Assembly (NCBI GenBank): GCA_947449125.1
Contig: CANFQR010000039.1
Span: forward strand, 1-8,872
Reading direction: 5' to 3'
Source of the DNA: Bacteroidota bacterium
GTDB taxonomy: Bacteria; Bacteroidota; Bacteroidia; B-17B0; Aurantibacillaceae
Length of the DNA stretch: 8,872 nucleotides
The position numbers and the translations under genes are program-made. Each line of letters begins with the position of its first letter. Within the stretch, counting starts at the first letter, position 1. The notes under the pieces are model-generated. The model did not search any database, was not told where the DNA came from, and saw only the letters and a program-made list of their open reading frames with translations. Below, piece by piece: positions 1 to 6,030 of the stretch.

Positions 1-394
1 GTACCGGCATAATTGCTTTAGTGTTAGGAGTTATGGCAGCTTCAATTAAATCGGGATTAATATTAAATGTAGATTCTCTTGGCTCAACAGGAATTGGTAT
101 GGCTCCTACATTAGAAACAGCCAGCCAGCTTGCTATATAGGTATTTGAAGGAACAATTACTTCGTCACCTGAAGAAATATTTAACGCTTTTAAAGAAATA
201 GTAAGGGCATCTAAACCATTTGCAACTCCTGCACAATATGTTGTTTTTGAAAATTCAGCGTAATTTTTTTCAAACATTTTTAGGCTATTACCCATAATAT
301 ACCAGTTGCTATCATAAACACTTTCAAAAGCATTAATTAATTCTGATTTAATTGGGGTATGCATGCCTGCAAAAGAGAGAAATGGTACGTTCAT
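1..394 (-). CDS. DegT/DnrJ/EryC1/StrS family sugar aminotransferase, N-terminal part
   Basis: This is the first 131 codons of a PLP-dependent aminotransferase; the rest lies beyond the left edge of the window. The family transfers an amino group to keto-sugars bound to a nucleotide, supplying amino sugars for O-antigen, capsule or glycoprotein glycans in the cytoplasm. The protein opens MNVPFLSF, the usual family start, which supports the ATG at 392-394 over the later Met11. It then shows WYIMG (31-35), a GVANGLDAL stretch (56-64) matching the conserved cofactor and substrate region, and GDEVIVPSNTYIA (76-88) followed by a GAIPIPVE strand. The PLP-binding lysine would lie further on and cannot be checked. 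The sequence resembles 3-aminotransferases of the FdtB/QdtB type, but the exact sugar cannot be told from this third of the protein. The family assignment is firm; the substrate is open. Confidence 0.93.
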   Translation of the reverse strand, partial: MNVPFLSFAGMHTPIKSELINAFESVYDSNWYIMGNSLKMFEKNYAEFSKTTYCAGVANGLDALTISLKALNISSGDEVIVPSNTYIASWLAVSNVGAIPIPVEPRESTFNINPDLIEAAITPNTKAIMPV

Positions 395-481
395 ACGAGT
401 TAAATTAATTGCAATAAAGTTAAAATTTTTTTTATCTCTAACATCAACTGCAAAAGATAATACTGCAAATAATTAAATTTA

Positions 482-673
482 CTATTTACAGTATAACTGA
501 ATTTTAATTCTCTGTAAATTTTCTTTCTCAGGTTTAATTTCAGGTATAGGTATCGGAATAATTTCCGGGACTTTTGGTTCAGTAACATGTTTATCGGGCT
601 GCGGCTTAATTTCAGGTAAATTAGGTTTGCCGGGTATATTGGGCAGTGGTTTAATTTCAGGTTCTTTTGGCAT
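482..673 (-). CDS. Small proline-rich PEIKP-repeat protein
   Basis: This is a 63-residue protein with no recognisable fold. The motif PEIKP occurs at residues 5-9, 20-24 and 44-48, with a variant PEIIP at 36-40. Prolines fall at nearly regular short intervals up to residue 48, and the tail (49-63) is basic and free of proline. There is no signal peptide, lipobox or membrane segment, so it is predicted to be cytoplasmic and extended, probably polyproline II-like. I recall short Pro/Glu/Ile-rich proteins of this kind being common and uncharacterised in Bacteroidota. It follows the desaturase gene by 104 bases on the same strand, so read-through from that gene is possible. The repeat sits in this frame and argues for it against the overlapping frame (400-732), whose translation is low-complexity Leu/Lys/Asn. 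No function can be assigned. Confidence 0.6.
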   Translation of the reverse strand: MPKEPEIKPLPNIPGKPNLPEIKPQPDKHVTEPKVPEIIPIPIPEIKPEKENLQRIKIQLYCK

Positions 674-738
674 AATTTTTTATTTCGTATTAAATTGACA
701 TTTACAAAACACCATTTATTAAGCTTAATCAATATTAT

Positions 739-760
739 ATCTCGCCAATTAATGGGAGAT
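739..760 (-). terminator. Possible hairpin after the desaturase gene
   Basis: An imperfect inverted repeat lies 18 bases past the desaturase stop codon: ATCTC-G-CC and GG-GAGAT around a 7-base loop, with one bulged G. The stem is short, and the minus-strand sequence beyond it (ATAATATTG) has no proper U tract, so this is at best a weak terminator or 3' end stabiliser. Confidence 0.25.
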
Positions 761-777
761 TTAACGTAATTACAACT

Positions 778-1869
778 TTATAATTTTTTATTGCTACCCA
801 ATTCTTTTAAACGGATTATATGAGAAAGTAAGGCTTCATTAAATGTCTGCTTTTGATTATAAGCAATACCAAATTCTCTTGCTGTGCGTTCAACAATAGG
901 CGCAATTTTTTTATAATGAATATGACATGTGTTAGGAAACAAATGATGTTCAATCTGATAATTTAAGCCACCGGCATACCAATTAAGCAGTTTGTTTTTA
1001 GGTGCAAAATTTGAAGTTGTATTTAATTCATGAACAACCCATTCGCAATTAATTACACCATTTTTATCAGGCAAGGGTTGCTCGGCGCCATCAACTATAT
1101 GAGCCATTTGAAAAATGGTGCTCATAATAATGCCCGCCATTAAATGCATTAATGAAAAACCAATTAATACTTGCCACCCTTTAAAATCTGTTATTGAGAG
1201 TGGTAATACAATTAGAATTGAAAAGTAAATTAGTTTAACAACAATCAATTTTAATATCTCAACAGTAGGTTTATGATTTTGCTCTCGGGTAATTCCTGAT
1301 TTATTAAACGCTATCAACTGACCAAAATCTGTAACGAGTTTTGATATGGTCATTAATCCATAAAATAAAAAGGCATAAACATACTGGTATTTATGAAACT
1401 TTTTTAATGGGGCATGGTCAGATAACCTTAATACAGCTTTGGTTTCTATATCTTGATCGTAACCAAAAATATTTGTGAAAGTATGATGTAAAATATTGTG
1501 CTGAATTTTCCAGTTAAAGGTATTGCTACCAAGTAAAAACATGGTTGAAGCAAACAAACTGTTAACCCACTTTTTAGTTGAAAATGCTCCATGTGCCGCA
1601 TCGTGCATAACCGACATGCCAACTCCCGCTTCGCCAATTCCCATAAGTAGAAACATCAAAAAAAACTGCCACAATTTGAGTTCCTGTGTTAATATAATAA
1701 CAAAAGGTAAAATGTAAGCAGTAAGTAATACAAGGGCTTTTATATACATTAAACCATTTCCTTTGGTTGAAATACCTTTTTCTTTAAAATAAATTGCAAC
1801 ATTTTTTCTTAACGTACTTACAAATTGTTTTTGAAATATATCGTCAGTACTAAATTTTATTGTTTTCAT
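778..1869 (-). CDS. Membrane fatty acid desaturase (front-end/acyl-lipid type)
   Basis: This is a 363-residue integral membrane di-iron desaturase that introduces a double bond into acyl chains of membrane lipids or acyl-CoA, using O2 and an electron donor. The three histidine boxes are complete: HDAAH (89-93), HNILHH (124-129) and QIEHH (305-309). The glutamine-led third box is the signature of front-end (delta-5/delta-6) and linoleoyl-CoA desaturase-like enzymes. Hydrophobic segments at about 43-62, 66-86, 105-118, 160-178, 205-226 and 231-252 fit the fold. No cytochrome b5 domain is fused, unlike in eukaryotic front-end enzymes, so a separate ferredoxin or cytochrome is needed. A TAGTTTTG -7 box and a palindrome lie just upstream, suggesting its own regulated promoter, perhaps for membrane fluidity control. 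Regioselectivity cannot be read from the sequence. Confidence 0.93.
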   Translation of the reverse strand: MKTIKFSTDDIFQKQFVSTLRKNVAIYFKEKGISTKGNGLMYIKALVLLTAYILPFVIILTQELKLWQFFLMFLLMGIGEAGVGMSVMHDAAHGAFSTKKWVNSLFASTMFLLGSNTFNWKIQHNILHHTFTNIFGYDQDIETKAVLRLSDHAPLKKFHKYQYVYAFLFYGLMTISKLVTDFGQLIAFNKSGITREQNHKPTVEILKLIVVKLIYFSILIVLPLSITDFKGWQVLIGFSLMHLMAGIIMSTIFQMAHIVDGAEQPLPDKNGVINCEWVVHELNTTSNFAPKNKLLNWYAGGLNYQIEHHLFPNTCHIHYKKIAPIVERTAREFGIAYNQKQTFNEALLSHIIRLKELGSNKKL

Positions 1870-1897
1870 TAAAATAGACTTGAATCATGTTTTTAAA

Positions 1898-1911
1898 TGA
1901 TTAAATAATCA
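1898..1911. promoter_or_regulatory. Palindrome over the desaturase promoter
   Basis: Perfect 6-base arms TGATTA and TAATCA surround a 2-base centre. The palindrome touches the -7 box at 1910-1917 and covers the expected transcription start near 1906. A site in this position would suit a repressor. It is AT-rich and could be chance. Confidence 0.3.
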
Positions 1912-1917
1912 AAACTA
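1910..1917 (-). promoter_or_regulatory. Bacteroidota-type -7 box for the desaturase gene
   Basis: The minus strand reads TAGTTTTG, a full match to the Bacteroidota -7 consensus TAnnTTTG, 41 bases upstream of the desaturase ATG. The -33 element is poor: TTGG at 1941-1944, with 23 bases between. The position implies a short 5' leader of about 37 bases. Confidence 0.5.
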
Positions 1918-1918
1918 A

Positions 1919-2395
1919 TTACAATACCCGTTTATAAGTGCCAACTAATTGACCATATCCAATAATATGAGTACTCATTGCTTTTTCGAGGTCAGGCTTG
2001 GTTATAGTAGTATTTAGATTAAGTAAATCATCTAAAGCATAAATTTTAAAATAGTAGTGGTGAGTACCCACGGGCGGACAAGGTCCACTGTAATGATGAT
2101 GCCTAAAATCAGAAATACCCTCAATACCCGGGACAGTATTCTCTTTAATTTTTCCAGATGGTGTAATGTTCCAAACTAGCCAATGTACCCATGTTTTTTC
2201 GGGCGCATCAACATCTTCAACAATCAATACCAAACTTTTAGCTTCATGAGGTATATTTTCAATTTTTAAAGGCGGATTAATATTTTCTCCGTCATACGTG
2301 TATTTGGTAGGTATATAAGTACTACCTGTAAAAGCATCGCTTGTAACAGTGAGTGTTTTAATATCGGTAGAATATTTAGCTGGTGAGGTAATCAT
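1919..2395 (-). CDS. YbhB/YbcL family Raf kinase inhibitor-like (PEBP) protein
   Basis: This 158-residue protein is the usual length for bacterial phosphatidylethanolamine-binding-protein homologues. The two PEBP signatures are present: DVDAP (61-65) followed by HW (71-72), and GPCPPVGTHHY (104-114), which together line the small anion or phospho-ligand pocket. There is no signal peptide, so it is cytoplasmic. Bacterial members are well conserved, but their physiological role is not settled; the 'Raf kinase inhibitor' name comes from eukaryotic relatives and says nothing about function here. The ATG at 2395 places the usual family N-terminal strand (LTVTSDAF) about 14 residues in. The gene lies 49 bases upstream of the desaturase, but the desaturase seems to have its own promoter, so I do not infer a functional link. 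Confidence 0.93.
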   Translation of the reverse strand: MITSPAKYSTDIKTLTVTSDAFTGSTYIPTKYTYDGENINPPLKIENIPHEAKSLVLIVEDVDAPEKTWVHWLVWNITPSGKIKENTVPGIEGISDFRHHHYSGPCPPVGTHHYYFKIYALDDLLNLNTTITKPDLEKAMSTHIIGYGQLVGTYKRVL

Positions 2396-2487
2396 TTTAT
2401 ATTGTTTTAATGAATTAAATCTTAAATTTTAATTGAAAATCCGATAAAAAACTAATCAGAAAAAAGGACGGATATTAAATTATATGT

Positions 2488-2898
2488 TTATTTAAGAAAT
2501 CTAGAAAACACAATTCCACAACTTAGTGATTGAAGTAAAATGCCAACGCTCCAATTAAAAACTAAAATAATAGAAATTGGAAATGTACCATATGAAATTA
2601 GCATGCCAGGTAATGAAACCAGCCAGTAGATTAAGCCAAAGAACAAACCTTTTACAATCAATTTATCAGTAGGTAAAACCGTTTTTACTAAATTCCACAT
2701 CCAAGCAAGAATGAGCGCTACAATAAATGGGTGCAAAATCATTAATGACATCAATGGGTCGTTAAACGCTCTGAATAAATTATGATTTTCGTATTCAACT
2801 TTAATTTGTGGTACAAAAAATTGAAAAACCCAACCTACACAAACGTTTACTAAAAACATGATTGAACCGGCAAAAAAAACAACTAATATCTTACTCAT
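2488..2898 (-). CDS. Four-helix membrane protein of unknown function
   Basis: I do not recognise a named family. From the ATG at 2896-2898 the product is 136 residues, almost all hydrophobic, with predicted membrane helices at about 4-29, 50-73, 82-102 and 107-131. The one sizeable polar stretch is about residues 31-47. The frame stays open to a GTG at 2961, which would add 21 polar residues (including KKSNLK). I prefer the ATG because it puts the first helix at the N-terminus, and because a TTTATTTG sequence at 2949-2956, one base off TAnnTTTG, would start transcription downstream of the GTG. Possible functional residues include H56 and P57 in helix 2 and LPGML (96-100) at the end of helix 3. 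The upstream lipoprotein gene is 121 bases away, so it is probably a single-gene transcript. An inner-membrane location is likely. Confidence 0.8.
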   Translation of the reverse strand: MSKILVVFFAGSIMFLVNVCVGWVFQFFVPQIKVEYENHNLFRAFNDPLMSLMILHPFIVALILAWMWNLVKTVLPTDKLIVKGLFFGLIYWLVSLPGMLISYGTFPISIILVFNWSVGILLQSLSCGIVFSRFLK

Positions 2899-3019
2899 TT
2901 TCAGATTTGATTTTTTATTAAAAAACTGTGCATTTACTTGAAATGAATCAAATAAATACACAGAGTTTAATTTGGATAGATTCTTAAATTACATCGATAA
3001 TAATTAGAGCAAAAAATAA

Positions 3020-3895
3020 TTATCGTTTCTCGTCAACAACTACAACAAGATATTTTGAACCACTCCAAAATTTTTCCGGGTCAAGAATAACCAATTTATC
3101 ATAGGATGCACCCATCACAAATTTATAAGAATCGGTAGGATGTGGGGTAACCAAAGTGGCTTTTCTAGCTGAGTTTAAAGGTATTTCGGTTAACATAGTT
3201 AAATCAATTTTCACAAAATCATCTTTTTTAAAATCATCATTTAACTCTGTATTTCTTCCAATACCAATAAAACCGCCAGTTTTGTTTATAATTCCTTTTT
3301 CCTTTAAATCTTTAGTTTCACCAATAGCATAATAAGCAGTATTCAACAAATCGGTTTTCATATCAGAGGCTTGTTTTTCTTCTTGGTAAGTAACCTTTAA
3401 TGCGCTAAAGTCAACTTTTAAATTTTCTAACCGTTCTCTTAAGTCAGCAATCTGAAATTCTTTATCAACTAACTGATTATTTAAATTAGTAATGGCAGTT
3501 TCTAAATCCTCCATTTTAATTCCTGACTCTTTTAATTTTTTATTTACAGTATACAAATTTTGTTTGTTTTTATTCATTTTGTCGTAAATAAATTGAATGT
3601 CGCTGATAATTCTGTCTTTATCAGACTTTTTTAAATCAGAACTTTTCACATTTAAATTCACCATTTTTTCTTTCTCCTTTATCTCATTCAAATTACTTTG
3701 AATCTCATTAAATGATTTTAAGAACTCTGTAATGGCTGTTTCTTTGCTGTTAATAACCAATTGTTGCTCATTTAATTTACTGGTCATGTCTTGATTAACC
3801 GATGTTAAACTATCTTCTGTTGTAGTTTTTTCTTTTGAGCCACTCTTACAGGCAAACATTAACGGCAGACTTAATAAAACGAAATACTTTTTCAT
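3020..3895 (-). CDS. Coiled-coil lipoprotein with conserved C-terminal domain
   Basis: This 291-residue protein has a type II signal peptide: MKKYFVLLSLPLMFA followed by Cys16, the expected lipidation site, then a polar linker. Residues about 35-185 are rich in Lys, Glu, Asn and Leu in heptad-like order, consistent with a long coiled coil. A compact C-terminal domain follows, with GGFIGIGR (207-214), HPTDSY (252-257) and FWSGSKYLVVVV (276-287). This layout matches a lipoprotein family widespread in Bacteroidota. I recall members being labelled 'Cbp1 family collagen-binding adhesin', but I cannot confirm that here and would not infer collagen binding. Whether it faces the periplasm or the cell surface is unclear; no obvious surface-export signal follows the cysteine. 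A TGAC-N4-GTCA dyad and a TAATTTTG -7 box upstream suggest control by the neighbouring Crp/Fnr-type regulator. Confidence 0.85.
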   Translation of the reverse strand: MKKYFVLLSLPLMFACKSGSKEKTTTEDSLTSVNQDMTSKLNEQQLVINSKETAITEFLKSFNEIQSNLNEIKEKEKMVNLNVKSSDLKKSDKDRIISDIQFIYDKMNKNKQNLYTVNKKLKESGIKMEDLETAITNLNNQLVDKEFQIADLRERLENLKVDFSALKVTYQEEKQASDMKTDLLNTAYYAIGETKDLKEKGIINKTGGFIGIGRNTELNDDFKKDDFVKIDLTMLTEIPLNSARKATLVTPHPTDSYKFVMGASYDKLVILDPEKFWSGSKYLVVVVDEKR

Positions 3896-3926
3896 ACTTT
3901 TTTTTTAAATGATTTATAATTTTTTA

Positions 3927-3958
3927 CAAAATTAATTTGAGTTCGGCTGTTTATCCAA
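3927..3958 (-). promoter_or_regulatory. Promoter of the coiled-coil lipoprotein gene
   Basis: The minus strand shows a full -7 match, TAATTTTG (3934 to 3927), and a degraded -33 element, TTGG (3958 to 3955), 20 bases apart. The consensus is TTTG-N19/20-TAnnTTTG. Transcription would start near 3923, about 28 bases before the ATG. The weak -33 box directly abuts the TGAC-N4-GTCA dyad, as expected for an activator-dependent promoter. Confidence 0.55.
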
Positions 3959-3970
3959 TGACTTGTGTCA
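3959..3970. promoter_or_regulatory. FNR-type operator TGAC-N4-GTCA upstream of the lipoprotein gene
   Basis: The sequence is TGACTTGTGTCA, a perfect 4+4 dyad with a 4-base centre; the 5-base half-sites are ATGAC and TTGAC. Its centre is about 30.5 bases upstream of the -7 box, or roughly -41.5 from the predicted start. That is the class II position used by FNR/CRP activators. The same dyad occurs before the regulator gene at 5927-5938. Confidence 0.5.
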
Positions 3971-3993
3971 AGAATAAATGTGAACTACATCAA

Positions 3994-4392
3994 TTAATTT
4001 TTAATTTTTTGAAGCGTACTTTTTAATTTATCTAAGAGTACTTTTTCTTTAAAATTTGTATAATAGTAGGCTGCAGCTAATTCTTCGGCAATTTGAAGTG
4101 TAACTTTTTTTGTGTGTTCATCAATAGCGGTTTGATGTATTTCTATGAAATCAATAAACGATTGAAACGCGGAGGAAGAATCAATAATTTCTTCATCTAA
4201 AAAATCAAATTCAAACTCAGTATAAAAGGCTAAATTAGTTCCGTATTCATCTTGCTGAACTTCGGCGGGAAAAAGTTTATCTTTTACAATTTCTAAAAAC
4301 TTATTTTTTTCTTTAACAGATATTACATGATCAATATCGGCTATGGCATAAAGCAATTTACCTAAATGAGAATAATAATCTTTCAATTCCAT
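3994..4392 (-). CDS. TerB-like helical protein
   Basis: This 132-residue, acidic, all-helical protein has no signal peptide or membrane segment. Residues 9-25 (HLGKLLYAIADIDHVIS) resemble the opening helix pair of TerB/tellurite-resistance-like domains, which typically read LGKLLYAIAxADGxIS followed by an acidic run; here KEKNKF follows. An aromatic, acidic patch (FYTEFEFDFLDEE, 56-68) and a final helix (97-130) complete it. TerB-like domains may bind metal ions and act as stress or scaffold modules, but the role of these small Bacteroidota versions is unknown, and a tellurite phenotype should not be assumed. The gene lies 42 bases after the PepSY-like gene with no convincing promoter between, so the two are probably co-transcribed. 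The family call rests on visual resemblance only. Confidence 0.7.
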   Translation of the reverse strand: MELKDYYSHLGKLLYAIADIDHVISVKEKNKFLEIVKDKLFPAEVQQDEYGTNLAFYTEFEFDFLDEEIIDSSSAFQSFIDFIEIHQTAIDEHTKKVTLQIAEELAAAYYYTNFKEKVLLDKLKSTLQKIKN

Positions 4393-4434
4393 AGTAAAAA
4401 CAATTATTAAATAATAAATAGAAAAAAGATGTTA

Positions 4435-4683
4435 TTAAATAAAATTTTGATTGGATGTTGGATGAAAATCAAAAAGAGGTTCAGTAATTTTTTCGATTAA
4501 CACGCCTGAAGAATTAAATTTAAGATGATAAACAGAACTATCGCCACTAATATCAATATCATAGGTGGCCATTCCGTTTTCGCCTTGCAATATTTCTATA
4601 TTTGAAATTAAATCCTCCTGATAATAAGTTTTTATATACTCATTAATTTTTTGCGGCATGGTATCCGTCAATTTTTTTTTCAT
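4435..4683 (-). CDS. Small PepSY-like (DUF2874-like) protein
   Basis: This is an 82-residue protein. After a short basic N-terminus (MKKKLTDT), the pattern MPQKINEYIKTYYQED, then a NIEILQGENGMATYDIDI strand pair, then VYHLKFNSSGVLIE fits one PepSY-like half-domain: a helix starting near Pro10 followed by antiparallel strands ending in a 'FNSSG' turn. Relatives are normally exported and contain one or two such units, but this one has no signal peptide and appears cytoplasmic. The C-terminal tail (FDFHPTSNQNFI) is polar. The function is unknown; PepSY-like domains are thought to bind or inhibit partner proteins. The gene is first in a likely two-gene transcript with the TerB-like gene, and a degenerate copy of the TGAC-N4-GTCA site lies 81 bases upstream of its ATG. 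Confidence 0.65.
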   Translation of the reverse strand: MKKKLTDTMPQKINEYIKTYYQEDLISNIEILQGENGMATYDIDISGDSSVYHLKFNSSGVLIEKITEPLFDFHPTSNQNFI

Positions 4684-4707
4684 CTGTAATTATTTTTTTA
4701 ATAATTA

Positions 4708-4715
4708 CAATGTTA
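4708..4715 (-). promoter_or_regulatory. Possible -7 box for the PepSY-like/TerB-like pair
   Basis: The minus strand reads TAACATTG, one base off TAnnTTTG and with the same A-for-T change as the regulator's own promoter. It lies 25 bases upstream of the ATG. I see no TTTG-like -33 element at the usual spacing, so this is tentative. Confidence 0.3.
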
Positions 4716-4764
4716 GAGGCAGATTAAAAAATAAACTATTTAAAAAAGCAATTTAATTGATGAT

Positions 4765-4776
4765 TGACCTCACTCA
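4765..4776. promoter_or_regulatory. Degenerate FNR-type site upstream of the PepSY-like gene
   Basis: TGACCTCACTCA matches TGAC-N4-GTCA at seven of eight defined positions; the left half-site is TTGAC and the right one is imperfect. It starts 7 bases from the regulator's stop codon and is centred about 55 bases above the tentative -7 box, nearer a class I than a class II position. Confidence 0.3.
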
Positions 4777-4782
4777 GAGATT

Positions 4783-5856
4783 TTAATTTTTAAGATTTTC
4801 AAGTTTTTTATAATCAACAATTTTTATAGTTCCGTTCTCAGTTAGAATTAAACCTTCCTCTCTAAAATCGGTTAAATTTCGACTTACCGATTCTGGCGAT
4901 ATACCGGCCAAAGCAGAAATATTTTCTCGGTTTAATGAAAACGTAAAATCTGTTTTACCTTCTTCTTTATATTTTCGGTAAACAAATAACAATGCCTCCG
5001 CTACGCGTTTTCTGGCAGAGTTATATGCCAACTTCAATAATTTATCTTCTGCCTCCGCAAGACTGCTAGAAATATATTTTATAAATTTAATAGACACCTC
5101 CTTGTTAGAATGCAATAATTGAAAAAAATCGTTACGTGGAATTAATGCAATTTCAGTATTATCTATAGCCATTGCTGATTCTTTATGATTGCCATCTTCA
5201 AGCAAAGCTATGTATCCAAAAAAATCGCCACTTTTTTGTATATCTACAATGTACTCCTTACCCCATTCATTAGACTTAAATATTTTTATTTTTCCTGAAA
5301 CAATAAAATAAAGGTAATTTGGAGAATCACCTTCCATAAAAATCATTTCCTTTCTTCGCACTTTTTTTATGGTTTTATTTCCTGATAGCAAACTAATATC
5401 GCCTTGTATTTTAGCTGTGTTAATAAAATCGGTTAACCCATTAATATTTCGCTCGAAATTCTTTTTAAGCAACAAACTTTTTTTTAATCTGGCACTTACA
5501 ACTCTTAATAAATCATCGCCACTAAATGGTTTTGTGATATAATCATCTGCGCCTAAATCCATCCCCTTTCTAAAATCAGTTCGTTCGGCTTTAGCGGTTA
5601 AAAACACAAAAGGGGTTGAAACCATTTCAGGAATATTTTCCAGTGCCCTCAATACACCATATCCATCAAGCTCAGGCATCATTATATCACATAGTATAAG
5701 GTCCGGTTTATGCTTACGCGCCAAATCTAATCCTTCTTTTCCATTAGTTGCAGTATATGTTTTATAACCGGCAAGTTCGAGCAGTTCATTTGCATTTTCG
5801 CGCATATCTGAACTATCATCAATAATTAAAATTGCATTATTATTTAATTGTGACAT
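4783..5856 (-). CDS. Receiver-Crp/Fnr fusion transcriptional regulator
   Basis: This 357-residue regulator has three parts. Residues 1-125 are a CheY-type receiver with all key residues: acidic pocket D13/D14, phospho-acceptor D57 (CDIMMP), T87 and K109 (TKPF). Residues about 150-262 form a cyclic-nucleotide-type beta roll, with GDFFGYIALL at 210-219. The residue aligning with the cAMP-contacting Arg82 of E. coli CRP is E226, so cAMP binding is unlikely; the roll looks more FNR-like. Residues about 280-350 are a Crp-type winged helix with recognition helix PESVSRNL, where E322, S325 and R326 reproduce the ExxSR pattern of FNR. The only cysteine is C56, so it cannot carry an FNR iron-sulfur cluster. 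I infer that phosphorylation by an unlinked histidine kinase is the input; no kinase lies in this window. A TGAC-N4-GTCA dyad at its own promoter suggests autoregulation. Confidence 0.92.
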   Translation of the reverse strand: MSQLNNNAILIIDDSSDMRENANELLELAGYKTYTATNGKEGLDLARKHKPDLILCDIMMPELDGYGVLRALENIPEMVSTPFVFLTAKAERTDFRKGMDLGADDYITKPFSGDDLLRVVSARLKKSLLLKKNFERNINGLTDFINTAKIQGDISLLSGNKTIKKVRRKEMIFMEGDSPNYLYFIVSGKIKIFKSNEWGKEYIVDIQKSGDFFGYIALLEDGNHKESAMAIDNTEIALIPRNDFFQLLHSNKEVSIKFIKYISSSLAEAEDKLLKLAYNSARKRVAEALLFVYRKYKEEGKTDFTFSLNRENISALAGISPESVSRNLTDFREEGLILTENGTIKIVDYKKLENLKN

Positions 5857-5895
5857 AGTAGGTAATGTTTTTACTTTTATTTATTAAACGGTTTG

Positions 5896-5926
5896 CAATT
5901 TTACATACATAACGCAATATTACAAA
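5896..5926 (-). promoter_or_regulatory. Bacteroidota-type promoter of the regulator gene
   Basis: The minus strand shows a -33 element TTTG (5926 to 5923), a 19-base spacer, and a -7 element TAAAATTG (5903 to 5896), one base off TAnnTTTG. Transcription would start near 5892, leaving a leader of about 35 bases. This is the best full promoter in the window, and its -33 box directly touches the operator at 5927-5938. Confidence 0.65.
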
Positions 5927-5938
5927 TGACCTTCGTCA
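5927..5938. promoter_or_regulatory. FNR-type operator TGAC-N4-GTCA upstream of the regulator gene
   Basis: TGACCTTCGTCA is a perfect 4+4 dyad with the FNR-like 4-base centre. Outer bases ACAA (5923-5926) and TTGT (5942-5945) extend the symmetry imperfectly. The centre is 29.5 bases above the -7 box, about -40.5 from the predicted start, within one base of the geometry at the lipoprotein promoter. Confidence 0.5.
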
Positions 5939-6030
5939 CAGTTGTTTATTAATGTTAAATTAAAAAATCGCAGTAAAAATAAATAATACCAATTTTTGAA
6001 TTTTTATAAACTTAACGTTTATATCATACA

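Noticed and set aside
695..707. TTGAC-ATTT-ACAA upstream of the proline-rich gene as another operator copy
   Set aside because: The right half matches only two of four bases of GTCA and there is no matching -7 box at the spacing seen in the two good sites.
400..732. Alternative 110-codon minus-strand frame over the proline-rich gene
   Set aside because: Its translation is a low-complexity Leu/Lys/Asn string with no motif, while the overlapping frame at 482-673 shows a regular PEIKP repeat. It is best explained as a shadow of that repeat and the AT-rich flanks.
1446..1637. Short open frames inside the desaturase gene (minus 1446-1637, plus 1523-1717)
   Set aside because: Both lie wholly within a gene with three intact histidine boxes and show no family features.
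2899..2961. GTG start at 2961 for the four-helix membrane protein
   Set aside because: It adds a polar 21-residue extension before the first helix and probably lies upstream of the promoter's start point; the ATG at 2898 fits better.
2995..3025. Inverted repeat CGATAAT/ATTATCG spanning the lipoprotein stop codon
   Set aside because: The loop is 17 bases, the stem is AT-rich, and no U tract follows, so a terminator is not supported.
6006..6022. Inverted repeat ATAAAC/GTTTAT after ftsH as a terminator
   Set aside because: The stem is AT-rich and short, and on the minus strand it is followed by an A run rather than a U run.
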